Shown here piece after piece: positions 35,949-46,741 of a stretch of DNA of 64,000 nucleotides (position 1 is its first letter; each line of letters starts with the position of its first letter). Position numbers and translations under genes: made by a program. This stretch comes from Poa pratensis (taxonomy: Eukaryota > Streptophyta > Magnoliopsida > Poales > Poaceae). The DNA lies in the NCBI GenBank assembly GCA_947311845.1, contig CAMZMU010000107.1:41359172-41423171 (forward strand), written 5' to 3'. A model generated the notes under the pieces. That model saw only the letters and a program-made list of their open reading frames with translations, made no database searches and was not told the origin of the DNA.

Positions 35949-36205
35949 CTATTTTGAAGAGATAGAATTACGTACATCGTTGCTGTGGCCGCACTTCTTC
36001 TTGCGACAGTTGGCAGACCTCGGAGGAAGGCGTCCATAGCACCTATATGACGAATCAATGGCGGGAAAATCAGCTAAAATATTTGTCAGACCGAGGATGA
36101 TTCCTTGCTTTTTCTGGATCTGGGCCCTGACGCTACCGACAGTGTCGCTGCTCCCGACCTCGAGCGTGAGAGTCTGCCGGTGACGGTGTTGACGAAGATC
36201 TGCAT
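35949..36205 (-). pseudogene. Ubiquitin-L40-like pseudogene, copy 3
   Basis: Starts MQIFVNTVTG at 36205, then shifts frame by one base. The remaining ubiquitin sequence (QTLTLEVGSSDT, VRAQIQKKQG) continues in another frame. The rest of exon 1, including the diglycine, is deleted. Exon 2 survives from 36042 ([20 protein letters not shown]). Flanks match copies 1 and 2, so it is a truncated third duplicate. Confidence 0.8.
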
Positions 36206-36476
36206 CGTCCTCGTGGGTGGCAGTCGTGGCGTTGTGGCTGGGGTGAGAGCAAGTCCGCGGACGTACCGCATATATATAGCGATCCATCAGACTATCAGAG
36301 GAAACTGAAACCGAAACCGAAACGCCGGCGCTACGAAACCGAGTACTATTCAGTTTGGAGAGCAGCTGGCGAGTCAAGAGCCCACTTATACAGTCATCGA
36401 TCAACTCCTCTTTTTTTCCCCTTCTTGTCACGCCTCCCTGCGTGGACCGTGGATCAGAACCACGCTCTATTTTATA

Positions 36477-38449
36477 CTAGTAAAAGGGCACGTGCAATGC
36501 ACATATGGACTAATATAAATTTAATGATGCATACAAGTACAAAAGTGTCTGTAACAATAAAGATTATGTCTACACTCTTATCGATAGTTGTACATACAAC
36601 TTTAAACTTATGTCATAACTTATTATCAACAAATCTGAGGGTGAACTACCTTAGAAGGATTTTGTGTATATCAGGAGATTGATTGCTAACTATAGAAAAA
36701 ACATAACATGCTGATGACATTTCAAGAAAACCACAACTATTTTGCAGATCAAGATTAAATGCAGCAAGAACACACCATGTAAATGATCAAGCTCATACCA
36801 AGTATAGAAAGACTGGTTCAAAGGTATTAGATGTTTAAGAAGGTTTAGGTTCAGCAGCTCTGTCAGCATTCATATCCATAGAAAACATAAACCTCCTGCA
36901 CTGTCACAATGCAAATTATTAAATTTGTAGCCATGAAATATAGCAGGCGACAGATGTAAACTAACAATAGAGGAAAGCATTGTCACCCAATATTGGTAAG
37001 CTCTGCCACTGACCATCGATGGCACCAGACATTGTACACACTTCACCATGTGCTTATGAGGACAGTAAAGTAGATTCACGTCAATATTAAAAAGCACCAC
37101 TCACGGCGATGTATCAGCTCGAGCACACCAAATGATAGCAGAATTCAGTTCATGAAAGTTTAGTTCTCAAATACAATTCGAGTTATTGTTGAAATAGGAC
37201 AGCATACTACGGAAAATTTATTAAACACTTTATGTATCAACTGTCAGCAAGGACTTGAACAAACAACATCATTATCAAGCACCAATACTCCTACCCCTAT
37301 AAATAATTAACCAAACAATGATTAAATTAATCATCAAGCACGATTTCCTCATGCCAGAGCAATGGGGAACTGAGGGTGGAATCGAGGTGGCGTTTGACCT
37401 GGTTGGGACCCCGGTTTGTCGGTGGAACTGGATTTGACCAAAGGAGGGTTGATGAGCGCATGCTAACCTAAATCCACCGGATATAATCAAAACCTAGATG
37501 AATTTTTCGCATGCTGCTTCTCACCACAAGTGCCAGTTAACAAAGTTCAGTCCTGCAGAGCAACCTGATAACAATGTTCAGTCTTGCAGATGCAACTGCT
37601 TACACAGGCAACCATTGTGCATATGAAGCATTGAATTCTGTCAGACTATAGGACGTGGTCTTCTCACGATGCACATCACTCAAACTAACTGCTACATGCT
37701 CTCCCTAAGAATCAAACTGTAGCTACTTTGCAGGAGTGTTACACAGCTCCAACTAACTGCTACGTGCTCTTCATAAGATTCAGATTCAGGTTGTAGCTAG
37801 TTTGCAGGAGTATTACACAGAAACCTGAATGTTACTGCAGGGCAATTGAGATGAGCAATTCGGATACCTTGGACGCCCGGGAAGTGCGGCGTCGTGCAGC
37901 TCGCATGGGCAGTGCGGCGGTGTGGTCGTTTTGTCCCGGCAGTTGCGGCATCCTCCCGCGGGCAGCACGGCCGCGGTCGAGTTCTCCCGCGGGCGGTTCC
38001 AGCGTGGTCGTCCGTGGAGTGCGGAGGCTGTGGCGTCCTCCGGCAGGCATTGCGACAACGTCTTCCCAGGCGGTTGCGACGTCGTCGCCCGGGCTGCGCG
38101 GAGGCGTTGGACAAGGCGTGCAGGCGGCTGTCGTCCTATGCCAGGCAGTCACAGTGTCCTCCGGCGGGCAGTGAGGCGACGGTGGAGTCCTCCCGCGGGC
38201 GGTTGCGGCGTCGGCGTCCGGGAGGTGCGGAGGCGTTGGACAGGTTGTGCAGGCGGTGAGGCGGCGGGCGCAGTTTTGGGGGTGGATACTTTTTTTTCTT
38301 GAGCAAGAATCGATTAGCGGTTGCTGTGCGCTCCGCTCTGCCTTGTTTTAGTGCTAATCACGGTAGCGTTCTGAATCGTTGGATTAGTCGGTTAGACGGC
38401 CACGATGTGCTGGATCTGCCACCTCTCTCCCTTTTTATATTAGTGGTGA
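36477..38449 (-). mobile_element. Third Helitron, 1,973 bp
   Basis: On the minus strand it starts TCACCACTAATATAAAAAGG (38449, after A) and ends with an imperfect GTGC-ATT-GCAC hairpin, then GTGCCCTTTTACTAG followed by T (36477/36476). It carries a GC-rich, internally repetitive block (37850-38290). No helicase was found. Confidence 0.7.
37850..38290. repeat. GC-rich repetitive payload of the third Helitron
   Basis: Repeated TCCTCCCGCGGGC, GCGGTTGCGGCGTCG/GCGGTTGCGACGTCG and GTGCGGAGGCGTTGGACA-type motifs occur two to four times. All frames are long and open on both strands, as expected of G+C-rich repeats, so none is called as a gene. Confidence 0.5.
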
Positions 38450-40400
38450 TTCTTTGAACTGGATAAACGATAGTACTGTACTACTAATGCCTCCTCGATG
38501 AAAATTATGTTTTATATAGCCATCATTTGAGGGGTCTAAACTCTAACGTCGCTGGTGCAATTTTACTGAATCCTTGTTTTGTCTCGTGCTATTTTTGCAC
38601 CCCAGCTCCTTTGTCATGATGAAGTATGAAAATAAATAAATATTTAGATAAGACTACTTTGGATGCCATATTTTTAGTTTATTCAGTGTGACATATTTTT
38701 AGCACGTAATGAAGTATTACATTTGCTAAACAGACATGTACGTGGTGTTAATTAAGCTTGTTGCATATGAAATTATTATATGTATGAAGGATATATGGAG
38801 AGGAGATTCCATGCTCCGGAGTTCTAGTAATCCTAATGTTTTAAAAAAATCTAAAAAAAATTACGAGTTTCAATTTTTTTTGAAAAAACTCGTACGTGCA
38901 AAAAAAACTTTAACTATTTTGTATCCCAGGCACACAAAAATGACGATAGTGTGGATCTGAATATGCATATTTTCAAATCTCCAAATATAAGCTGATTTTT
39001 TTGCATATTTCTGGGATACATCATTGGAAATGGCCGTGTTTGCCTGTGCCCTTAGACTCCATGATGTTTGACTGATTATATAAAGCACATACCATCGTAA
39101 TGGCAAATGTATGTACTGAATTTGTTTTGGTAAATCTATGTGAAATCAGAAGTAGCTTCCCGTCATACGCAAAATTATCTACAACTATCCATACAGTCAT
39201 GCACCATAAAGTGTACTAAAGTATTCCGACTGCTTCAATTGATGTTCGATTTCTGAAGAAAAAAAGAAAACCATTTGAAAAGGATTCTGATTTTTATTTT
39301 ATATCTACTTCAAGTATTTATAGGGTACTGGTGACATTAACATAGTATTCTGCTTAACTTTGACAAGTTTGTTGTGGTGGGCGATGTTCTTGCAATCCAG
39401 TTTCACATGGAGTCGTATATTTGTATGGATACGTGTTTTGCAGTATGCTTATAGTTCAACCCAACATTCCAATTGTTGATACTTATATTTGATTCGTTAG
39501 CTTGATAAAGTGTACATGTTGTAAGTTCTTCAACTGAGTTATGGAAATTTGTGGTTTTCATGTCTATCCATAAAAGACAACAACTCAATCATAAGTATAA
39601 GTTCTGCCCACAAGGGTATGAAGAGCATTTGAATCGGAAACTGTTTTTGACTTCCCAACTCCGGTGCTCCCCTCCGTTTAAAAAAGTTCGAACATCATAT
39701 TTATGACTTTAGAAAATATGGAAAAACAATGGACAATCGGACGTAGCCAATGGTGTATCTGATGCGTCCAAAATACACGCAGCTACGTCCATGTTTAAAC
39801 CGTATCTTTGTCATGAAAATGATGAGATATTGACTCTACACCTGCCACTAATCACTAATGAGTAATTATATTGCAAAATCCTTTGTCATAATTATTATTG
39901 CAGATTTGGACGTGGAAATCGCTGGAAATCAGGACTAAAAAGAAGGAAACATATCAAGGAAGAAATCCCAAGTCCAACAGCCTTCGCAGAACATTTAACG
40001 AGTAACGCCACCATACCAAGTGCCATCACGACCGTCAGATCAAACCGACCAAAAGTCATCAAAGGGTCGAGGCCTAATTCGCGAAGGAAGGCACCCGAAA
40101 ACCAAATTCCGTCTGCTGCCGTTATAAAAGAAGAGGAAACAGCCACCAGAAGAGAGCCGCCAACCATTTTTCATCACCACGAAGTGCTGCCGCCGTCTTC
40201 AACCACCACCATCTCCACCACCATAGCCATAGTCATACTACTTTGTAATCTTGATATCATCGTGATTGGCAACATTGTAAGAACTATCAATTTATCAATT
40301 CAGTTACTATTTGCAACAATGTTTTCTATTGATGATATGATCGCGATGTGTGAGTAGTCCACTCGGGCTAAGGGCTGAGGCAAACTTATCAATAGACTAA
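38450..40400. other. Intergenic region with an unidentified element
   Basis: Mostly AT-rich with no gene. The segment 39900-40400 (TATAAAAGAAGAGG near 40125, CACCACCATCTCCACCACCAT, then TAGTCCACTCGGGCTAAGGG) has the look of an LTR or promoter/leader from a retroelement. No second copy or clear termini were found. Confidence 0.3.
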
Positions 40401-40481
40401 ACACACATATTTATTGAAAACTCGGTGGAGACCAACCGAGCAGCAAGTACAAAAAACCCATGCAAAACATTTGTACATATA

Positions 40482-42679
40482 TCACGCGATTTCATCGGCA
40501 GAACTCCAAGCCAGTTTGTCAACTGAGGATGTCGTCGCCTGGCTGCTAGATTGTATGGTGCTCGTGGTTTCGTCGCTCCTCTCCGTCACATCATGTACTG
40601 ATTTACACAAGAAACTCCCAGTAGGCGCCATGAATGTCGCAACCGGCATCTTGGTTGGGAGGCTCGGCATCGGTGCCTCGAACCGCATCACGTTGACGGC
40701 CTCCCTAATGGATGGCCTCATTCTCATGTCTGGGTGCGCACACCAGAGAGCCGCGACCATCACACACACGCTCCATCTCCTGGCTTTCGAATTCACCGTT
40801 AAGCCGCTCGTCGGCTGCATCGAGGATCCTCCCCTCGCCATACAGTTCCCAGACCCATTGCACCAGGTGCATGGTGCTTGCTTCGTTTCCCTTAAGGACC
40901 ATTATTGGGTACCGTCCGCAGACGATCTCGAGGACGACTACGCCAAAGCTGTAGATGTCCGACTCGGTGCTGGCCCGTCCGGTCACCATGCACTCGGCCG
41001 GGTCCATGTACCCCATGGTGCCGGCGATCATTGTGGTATGCGATCCTTGTCCATGGTTTACGAGCCTTGCAAGGCCAAAGTCTCCGAGCTTGACGTTGAA
41101 GGATGCATCCAACATTAAGTTGCTAGGCTTGATGTCCCGGTGCAGAACACATTGCTCCCATTCCTGATGCAGATAGACAAGTGCAGATCCTAGGCCAAGC
41201 ACTATCTCATGCCTGAAATAAATAATATATAGTGGGCCAACATTCTGTTGAGCAAATTTATACGTCTTAATTACGCCATGGAAGGGAGAGGTAATAACAT
41301 GAGAGAGATCGTAGTTGTACCTTCGTGGCCATTGTAGCGTATTGTTCTGACTATGGATATGGGTGTCTAGGCTGCCATTGGGCATGAGCTCGTAGACAAG
41401 AAGGAGCTCGCCGCCGCCGTGGCACCAGCCGATAAGCTGCACCAGATTGCGGTGCCTGAGGCGGCTTATGATCTTCACCTCGGCTGCATACTCTTTCTTC
41501 CCTTGTTGAGAGCTCTTGGAAATTCTTTTTATGGCCACGTGAAGGTCTGCATCTTTCAAATACCCATGGTACACGGACCCGAAGCCCCCTTCCCCGAGCT
41601 TCTCCTCGTCGGAGAAGTGCTTGGTGGCGGCGGCGAGCTCGCTGTAAGTGAACCGCCTGGGCCCCGCGCCTTTTTCAAACTCCTCTTCGTCCAGGGGCTG
41701 CTCGTCGAAGGTGTCCAGTTCTTTCTGTCTCGCCGTGGCCCTTCGCCTCCGGCGACGCAGAAAGAACCAAACCCGCACGCTTACACACAGGACTACCACC
41801 GCCGTAGCAACGGTCACGGATGCTACCATCACCGTTCTGCCGCTCGAAGGGGGCGGCGGGCCAAGGGGAGACAACAACGGAGGCGGAAGTGGAGTCGGTG
41901 ACGGCGGCTCTGGTCGTTGAGGCGGGAGGGGTGATGTCGAGTCTTTTGCTGTCGACGCCATATACGACGTAGCAGCTGTATCCCTTGATTCTACCATAGG
42001 TGGTGCCACCGAAACTTCTGAGCTGTGCCACGAAATATGTAAGGCACCTGCCGCACTCGCTGGCGTTGAGGTCTCTGGTGCATTGCACCAGGCCGTAGAT
42101 GACATGTGACTGGCCTTGCTTGTCCGTGTACGGCTGGCTCCCGTTGGCCAGCCGCAGTTGCGAGCCAGAGGCATTACCCGCGAGCCAGGTCATCAGCTCC
42201 CACCGTGTGCCGTTCATGCTGGCATTGTCGGCGACGGTGTCGGACGCGAAGCTGGTGACTATAACTCTGAGGTCGGCGACGGAGAAGAAGGACTCGTTCG
42301 AGTAGCGCAGGGCGCAGGCGCGGTAGAATCCGCTCGCCTTCCTGCTGCCCGGGCACAGCTGCTGTATGCCGGCGGCGGCCTCGTCGAGGCAGCCCTTGCA
42401 CTGGATCAAGCTGTGGTCGGCGTAGCACATGCTGAGGCCGTAGACCATGTCGGGAGCCTCGCCAGCCGTAGTGGTGTTGAAGCCACGGTTGTTCAACACA
42501 GCCTGCGGGAGGGAGGCCGTGAGGTGGGCGAGGTTCACCTGGTACGGGTCGGCAATGGAGTAGTTGTTCGTGGTTGAGCAGGCTACCCCAAAGTCCGGGA
42601 ATGGATTTTCACGACCTCCGAGTACCTTCAAGGAAGAAGCTGCAGTAAGCAGGAGGATAAGAATGTACCTTGAAGCCAT
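40482..42679 (-). CDS. DUF26 cysteine-rich receptor-like kinase with lectin-RLK-type kinase
   Basis: Plasma-membrane receptor kinase. Exon 1 42679-41321 and exon 2 41212-40482; the 108-nt intron (GTACAA...TTTCAG) happens to be open. Signal peptide MASRYILILLLTAASS. Two Gnk2/DUF26 domains with C-X8-C-X2-C (CYADHSLIQCKGC and CTRDLNASECGRC). A Pro-rich linker, then the TM helix (VMVASVTVATAVVVLCVSV) and RRRRRR stop-transfer. The kinase has GEGGFGSVY, HVAIK, LHRDIKPSN and GDFGLARL. Its FTYSELAAATKHFSDEEKLG, GWCHGGGELLLVYELMPNGS and TGRASTESDIYSFG stretches resemble L-type lectin receptor kinases rather than typical CRK kinases. Odd features: a +1 frame break between the ectodomain and the linker (41930-42020); an extra Ala codon in MDPE (40996-40998); and a CA/GT run at 40761-40770 that shifts frame before the last ~100 residues (MVAALWCAHPDMRMRPSIRE). 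It may be a pseudogene. Confidence 0.8.
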
Positions 42680-42719
42680 GGGTTAGCTTCAAAGTTTCAG
42701 AGGATTTGAGGTTTCAGTT

Positions 42720-43029
42720 TTTTTTAGACCCCTCGATTGTGTTACAGTTGTAGTATCTGAACTTATGCACTAACTCGACACCACACTCACACCACACACA
42801 CACACCTCTAGTGCACAAGCTAGAGCCTAGAACTATACACACAGCACGCAAGGGTACCCTGTGTCCCTAAGAAGCTAGTAGTTGCGGCATACATGCGTGA
42901 GAGGGGATTTATTTAAGGGGTCACTGCCCCTGTGAGAACACCCACGAAAATCGGCCCCGGAGGGACTTGATCCTGGGCGGGCTGGGTAGACACCACTACT
43001 CCTAGCCAACGAGCTATCACTCGTTCTCA
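42720..43029 (-). mobile_element. tRNA-derived SINE upstream of the receptor kinase
   Basis: About 310 bp with a T run at the left (poly(A) tail on the minus strand). It is flanked by a 19-bp duplication AGGATTTGAGGTTTCAGTT (42701-42719 and 43030-43048). The minus strand 5' end has an A-box TAGCTCGTTGGCTAGG and a B-box-like GGATCAAGTCC, similar to the Au SINE of grasses. It sits 22 bp upstream of the kinase ATG, inside what should be its 5' UTR. Confidence 0.85.
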
Positions 43030-43439
43030 AGGATTTGAGGTTTCAGTTGTTCAGCTCATGTTGATACTCAATCTTCATCCCGGAGTGAGAGTTAATGTAG
43101 ATGATGCACAATTTTAATCAAAAGCAAGTTGCTTCATAATTTTTAAATGAACGGGTCTCTCTACCAGAAATAAGGAAAATCAAATATAAAGTGGACTTGT
43201 GTCAATCGCAACCGAATTCACCAACTCCGTGACCCGTTCATCAACTTGGATCTCTGCAGGCCTCCTCAGAGAGCCGTGTCGTATTGTATAATCTATAGGC
43301 AAACCTCGATAAATTAGATTATGAGAGGACAAATATGTAAGAAATACTACGCTCTGTGAAGAATATACAACTCTATATAACACTGCCCGTCCCAAGGATG
43401 ACACAATAGCTACGGTTATGGTTCATGCGAGATTTAATT

Positions 43440-44180
43440 GATCCTATACTTGTTGGGTGGAATGCCCTAATAGGGCCGCTGAAAATGGCCCAACTGTCGC
43501 AAGGGACGAAGAAATCTCAATGGAACCAAAATGTGAATGGTAAGTTCTCAGTGTATTACATGTATAGACCGCTGGTTCATCCAGTTGTGTCCGTCAATGA
43601 TACTAAAAAATATAGAAAATGAAAAATACAACTAGATTTAAAAATATTTGCATGGTATATTTGTAAAAGGGTAACCGACAATCTTGTCAAGAAGAGCCAG
43701 CATGAAAGTACTAAGTGTGTTTTTTGTGATCACGATGAAACAATTAAACAATGATTCTTTAGGTGCAAGTTGGCATGTTTTGTATGGTTGTTCATCCAAG
43801 TAATGTCTAACTTGTATTCGTCACATAGCACCGCTAATGTTTTCCCTAACTGGCTATGTGGTATTGATTACAAGTTTAGAAATATTTTTAGGGTGTGAGT
43901 GCTTGCCGTAATTTTGTCGTGTTGATTATATAAAAATGATGAGGTTTTTAAAGATAATATTTTCTTTGACATGGGCCATCTCCGATGCACACATATGTTT
44001 CATTCGTGGTTGTGTCTACAACGCCCGGAGTTTCGAAACTTGTTTACAGATGTATCTACTCGATTGGAGGTCACCGCGAGCAATACTTTTTATCCCATAT
44101 GGTATAGGTTCTACGAGCTCTCTATGATTATTGTATTACGTTGTTACGCTTTTACTTCGTCTTGTTTTGTTTAACCGTGT
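43440..44180 (+). mobile_element. LINE 3' coding relic (zf-RVT region)
   Basis: Across several frames the plus strand encodes GKFSVYYMYRPLVHPVVSVND, KKSQHESTKCVFCDHDETI, VFPNWLCGIDYKFRN and LQRPEFRNLFTDVSTRLEVTA. These match the zinc-binding C-terminus of grass non-LTR reverse transcriptases. Stops and shifts are frequent, so it is inactive. Confidence 0.75.
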
Positions 44181-44351
44181 GCATTCTGATTGTGCAGAGG
44201 CTAGATATAAGACTTTGTATCCTTGTGATTCTTTGATGATTAAATGTCTATCAAAAAAAGGCACAACTCACATAATCCAAGTAGTATAGTACAATCAAGT
44301 TTGGATCAAGCACGCCCCATGTCTTAAGGAAAACAAAATAAGAACAACTAG

Positions 44352-44648
44352 TTTTTTTTTTGCGAAACACAGTACAACGCAAGCGCTCATATACACACGC
44401 ATATATTCACCCCTATGAACGCACACACGCACATCCTACCCCTATGAGCACCTCCGAGAGACTGAGCAGGCGGATCAGGTCTTGAGATTGACGAAGTCAT
44501 CACGGGCGCCTCGCTGTCAACGGGAACGTCGCCTCCCACTGAAGAATATTCCGCCTAAATGAGAAACACCAGCGTTAAACCTGGGGTTTGAACTTTGGTG
44601 GTTGGAATACAACCATCCTCCTAACCATCTTGCCACAGACAAGTTCTC
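44352..44648 (-). mobile_element. tRNA-derived SINE with poly(A) and TSD
   Basis: About 297 bp. The T run at 44352-44361 is the tail. The minus-strand head has A-box-like TGGCAAGATGGTTAGG and B-box-like AGTTCAAACCCC. It is flanked by ATAAGAACA(A/G)CTAG (44338-44351 and 44649-44662, one mismatch). The GTGCTCATAGGGGTAGG and GTTCATAGGGGTGA body is a common grass SINE. Confidence 0.85.
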
Positions 44649-45213
44649 ATAAGAACAGCTAGCTAAGTACCCGTTCTTTGTAACGTAGTTGAGCTGGCTA
44701 TTGTCGCGTATAGCATAATTTCTCGTGTAGAATATTTTGAACCATGAAAAGTATGGGTGTTGTCAAAAAAAAAAACATGAAATGTATGGGTCGTGTACCA
44801 GACGACAGTCGTGCACCCCACTGGCTCCATTCCTCCAATAACGTTAATATACTCCAGTCGCATGTCTCTTGTCAAAAAACATGACAAGTCGTTGCGTGTT
44901 CTCTTCCTCCTCATTCTCTTTCGGTCATTTGCTCTATTGCTTTTTGGCTTTGGCAACACACAATAGCTGTTCCGGTGTCACCTTCATGCCTTGTAAACCT
45001 AGGAATATGTTTTTGTATTTTCTTGTAAGCTATATCTGCAGATGGCGACATGTTACGCAACTTAGTTGCTATGTACTTCTTTTTAGATAAAAAATCACGG
45101 CATATATTATTGTTGAGGGATTATGCCGAGAATAGAGAGGGGCGATTTTTTTGTAGTTTCCCGATGTTAGTACTCGAAGACATATTTATACAGGTTCGGG
45201 TCATGTGAAATGA

Positions 45214-45530
45214 TCATATGGTAAAAATCCGACTCATGTTTGTGGCATGATCGGTTCTTTATGATCAGATGCGTTCTCTAGAGGAGGTCTCAATGTCACT
45301 ATGTGTCGCATCCCGGGAACAGGGGTTCCCGCGAAGCTTCCCGCGTGGCCCGCAGACAATCCCTTCCACAGTACGAAGATCTCGAACAACCCCATGGACA
45401 CCTCCCCAGGACGAATTCCATTTGGCTGACTCACAAACTGCAAAGAGGCTAGCATCAAGTTTGGGCCCTGTGAAATGATCGTCCGGTAAAAATCTGACTC
45501 ATGTTTGTGGCATGATCTGTTCTTTATGAT
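45214..45530. repeat. Diverged direct repeat, ~65 bp, two copies
   Basis: GACTCATGTTTGTGGCATGAT and TGTTCTTTATGAT with flanking TGTGAAATGATC occur at about 45204-45265 and 45471-45530. Nothing else is recognised between them. Confidence 0.6.
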
Positions 45531-45616
45531 TAAACCTCCTGTCTAAAACACATCTGACCGATTTTGAATGTTTCCATGATTGCTCAGATGTGTTTTCGAC
45601 AGGAGGTTTAATCAAT
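45528..45616. mobile_element. Foldback/MITE-like hairpin
   Basis: ATTAAACCTCCTGTC..AAAACACATCTGA is mirrored by TCAGATGTGTTTTCGACAGGAGGTTTAAT, giving ~29-bp arms around a ~28-bp centre. A TTGAATG / CATTCAA pair with CCGATTTT occurs in and just beyond it. No transposase and no clear target duplication were found. Confidence 0.65.
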
Positions 45617-45871
45617 TGAGACGACGTAGCGAGAGAATGATGACGTGGACATTCAAAATCGGTCAAATTAGGTAGGGAAGGTAGGGAGTGGACGTTGAAA
45701 TTTAATAAAATTTATAAATATTGTTTTTGAACAAAGGAGTGCTTTATTGCACATACCAAGTGTCGATTCCTCTTCTTTTACTTTGTGTACCGTTGTTTCT
45801 GTGCAGGTTGGTTGTTCTTTGTTTAGTAGACAACTGACATGCAAGTTGGCCTTTATTTATTTAATAAGCAA

Positions 45872-45972
45872 CTACACCATCTGTTCCAATTTAATTGACT
45901 TCCTATCCACCATGTATAGATACATCCACATGTGGTGAATAGTAAGTCAATTAAATTGGAACGAAAGGAGTA
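45872..45972. mobile_element. Stowaway-like MITE, diverged
   Basis: ATCTGTTCCAATTTAATTGACTT and AAGTCAATTAAATTGGAACGAAAGGAGTA form inverted ends; these are diverged versions of the CTCCCTCCGTTCC Stowaway terminus. Confidence 0.65.
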
Positions 45973-46375
45973 ACAGACAAGTTGCCGCATTAGTTTACTA
46001 ATTAGAACCAAAATTAAATCAGTTTGTGTGCAACTTTATTGTCCAATTGTCATTTTGTATTTTAAAACTACCGCTGCTACTTCTTATATATAGTACAGGT
46101 CAAACTTGTATCCTTCACCAACAAGTGGCTAAACCGTTATGAGTGATTTATTTTAAGTAGATATAAACTTCTATCATTGGGTAATGAAAATTCTTTTTTT
46201 AGAAAAAGACACTTTCTCGTAAACCGCGCTTAAATATAAACTTTTTATACTTGGTCATCGTGCGAAGTCTTGCCCTTAAAATCTACTGATGTAGAGGAAT
46301 CCAGGTCTAACCTTTCAACGTTGTCATCTTCAGCCAGTGAGAGAGTCAGGATTTAAAAATTAGGTATGCGAAATA

Positions 46376-46457
46376 CTCCCTCCGTTTCAAATTAACTGAC
46401 ACAGTTTTAGTACAACTTTGTTCTAAATCTGCGTCAATTAATTTGGAACGGAGGGAG
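46376..46457. mobile_element. Stowaway MITE, 82 bp
   Basis: Perfect CTCCCTCCGTTTC / GAACGGAGGGAG-type inverted ends with AATTAACTGAC / GTCAATTAATT inside, flanked by TA on both sides (46374-46375, 46458-46459), the Tc1/mariner-type target site. Confidence 0.9.
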
Positions 46458-46741
46458 TAATATTTTTCCACGTCAATCATACTGGCAGATTTCTGTGATA
46501 ATGATTTCTTTTGTAACTGCAACAATGGAATACAATTAGCCAATGTTGCAACATAAGACATACAACTTGGAAAAAGAATCCCCGGCAGGAAACAGTGGAG
46601 CGGAGGACACCAGGAATAAAGCGTTCTCGTTAAAAAAAGTTCATGTTCAATGCAATTCGCGTGAACCTGACACCTTTCGTCTCACCTGGAAACGAAAGGA
46701 TCATTTCGTTTTGAAGGAACACCAAAGGTTCCAGATAGCTA

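Noticed and set aside
39895..40167. 90-codon minus-strand frame with hydrophobic stretches as a membrane protein gene
   Set aside because: No start context, homologue or splice partner recognised; the surrounding plus strand looks like a retroelement leader.
40414..41118. 234-codon plus-strand frame
   Set aside because: Antisense of the receptor kinase exon 2; the minus strand has all kinase motifs.
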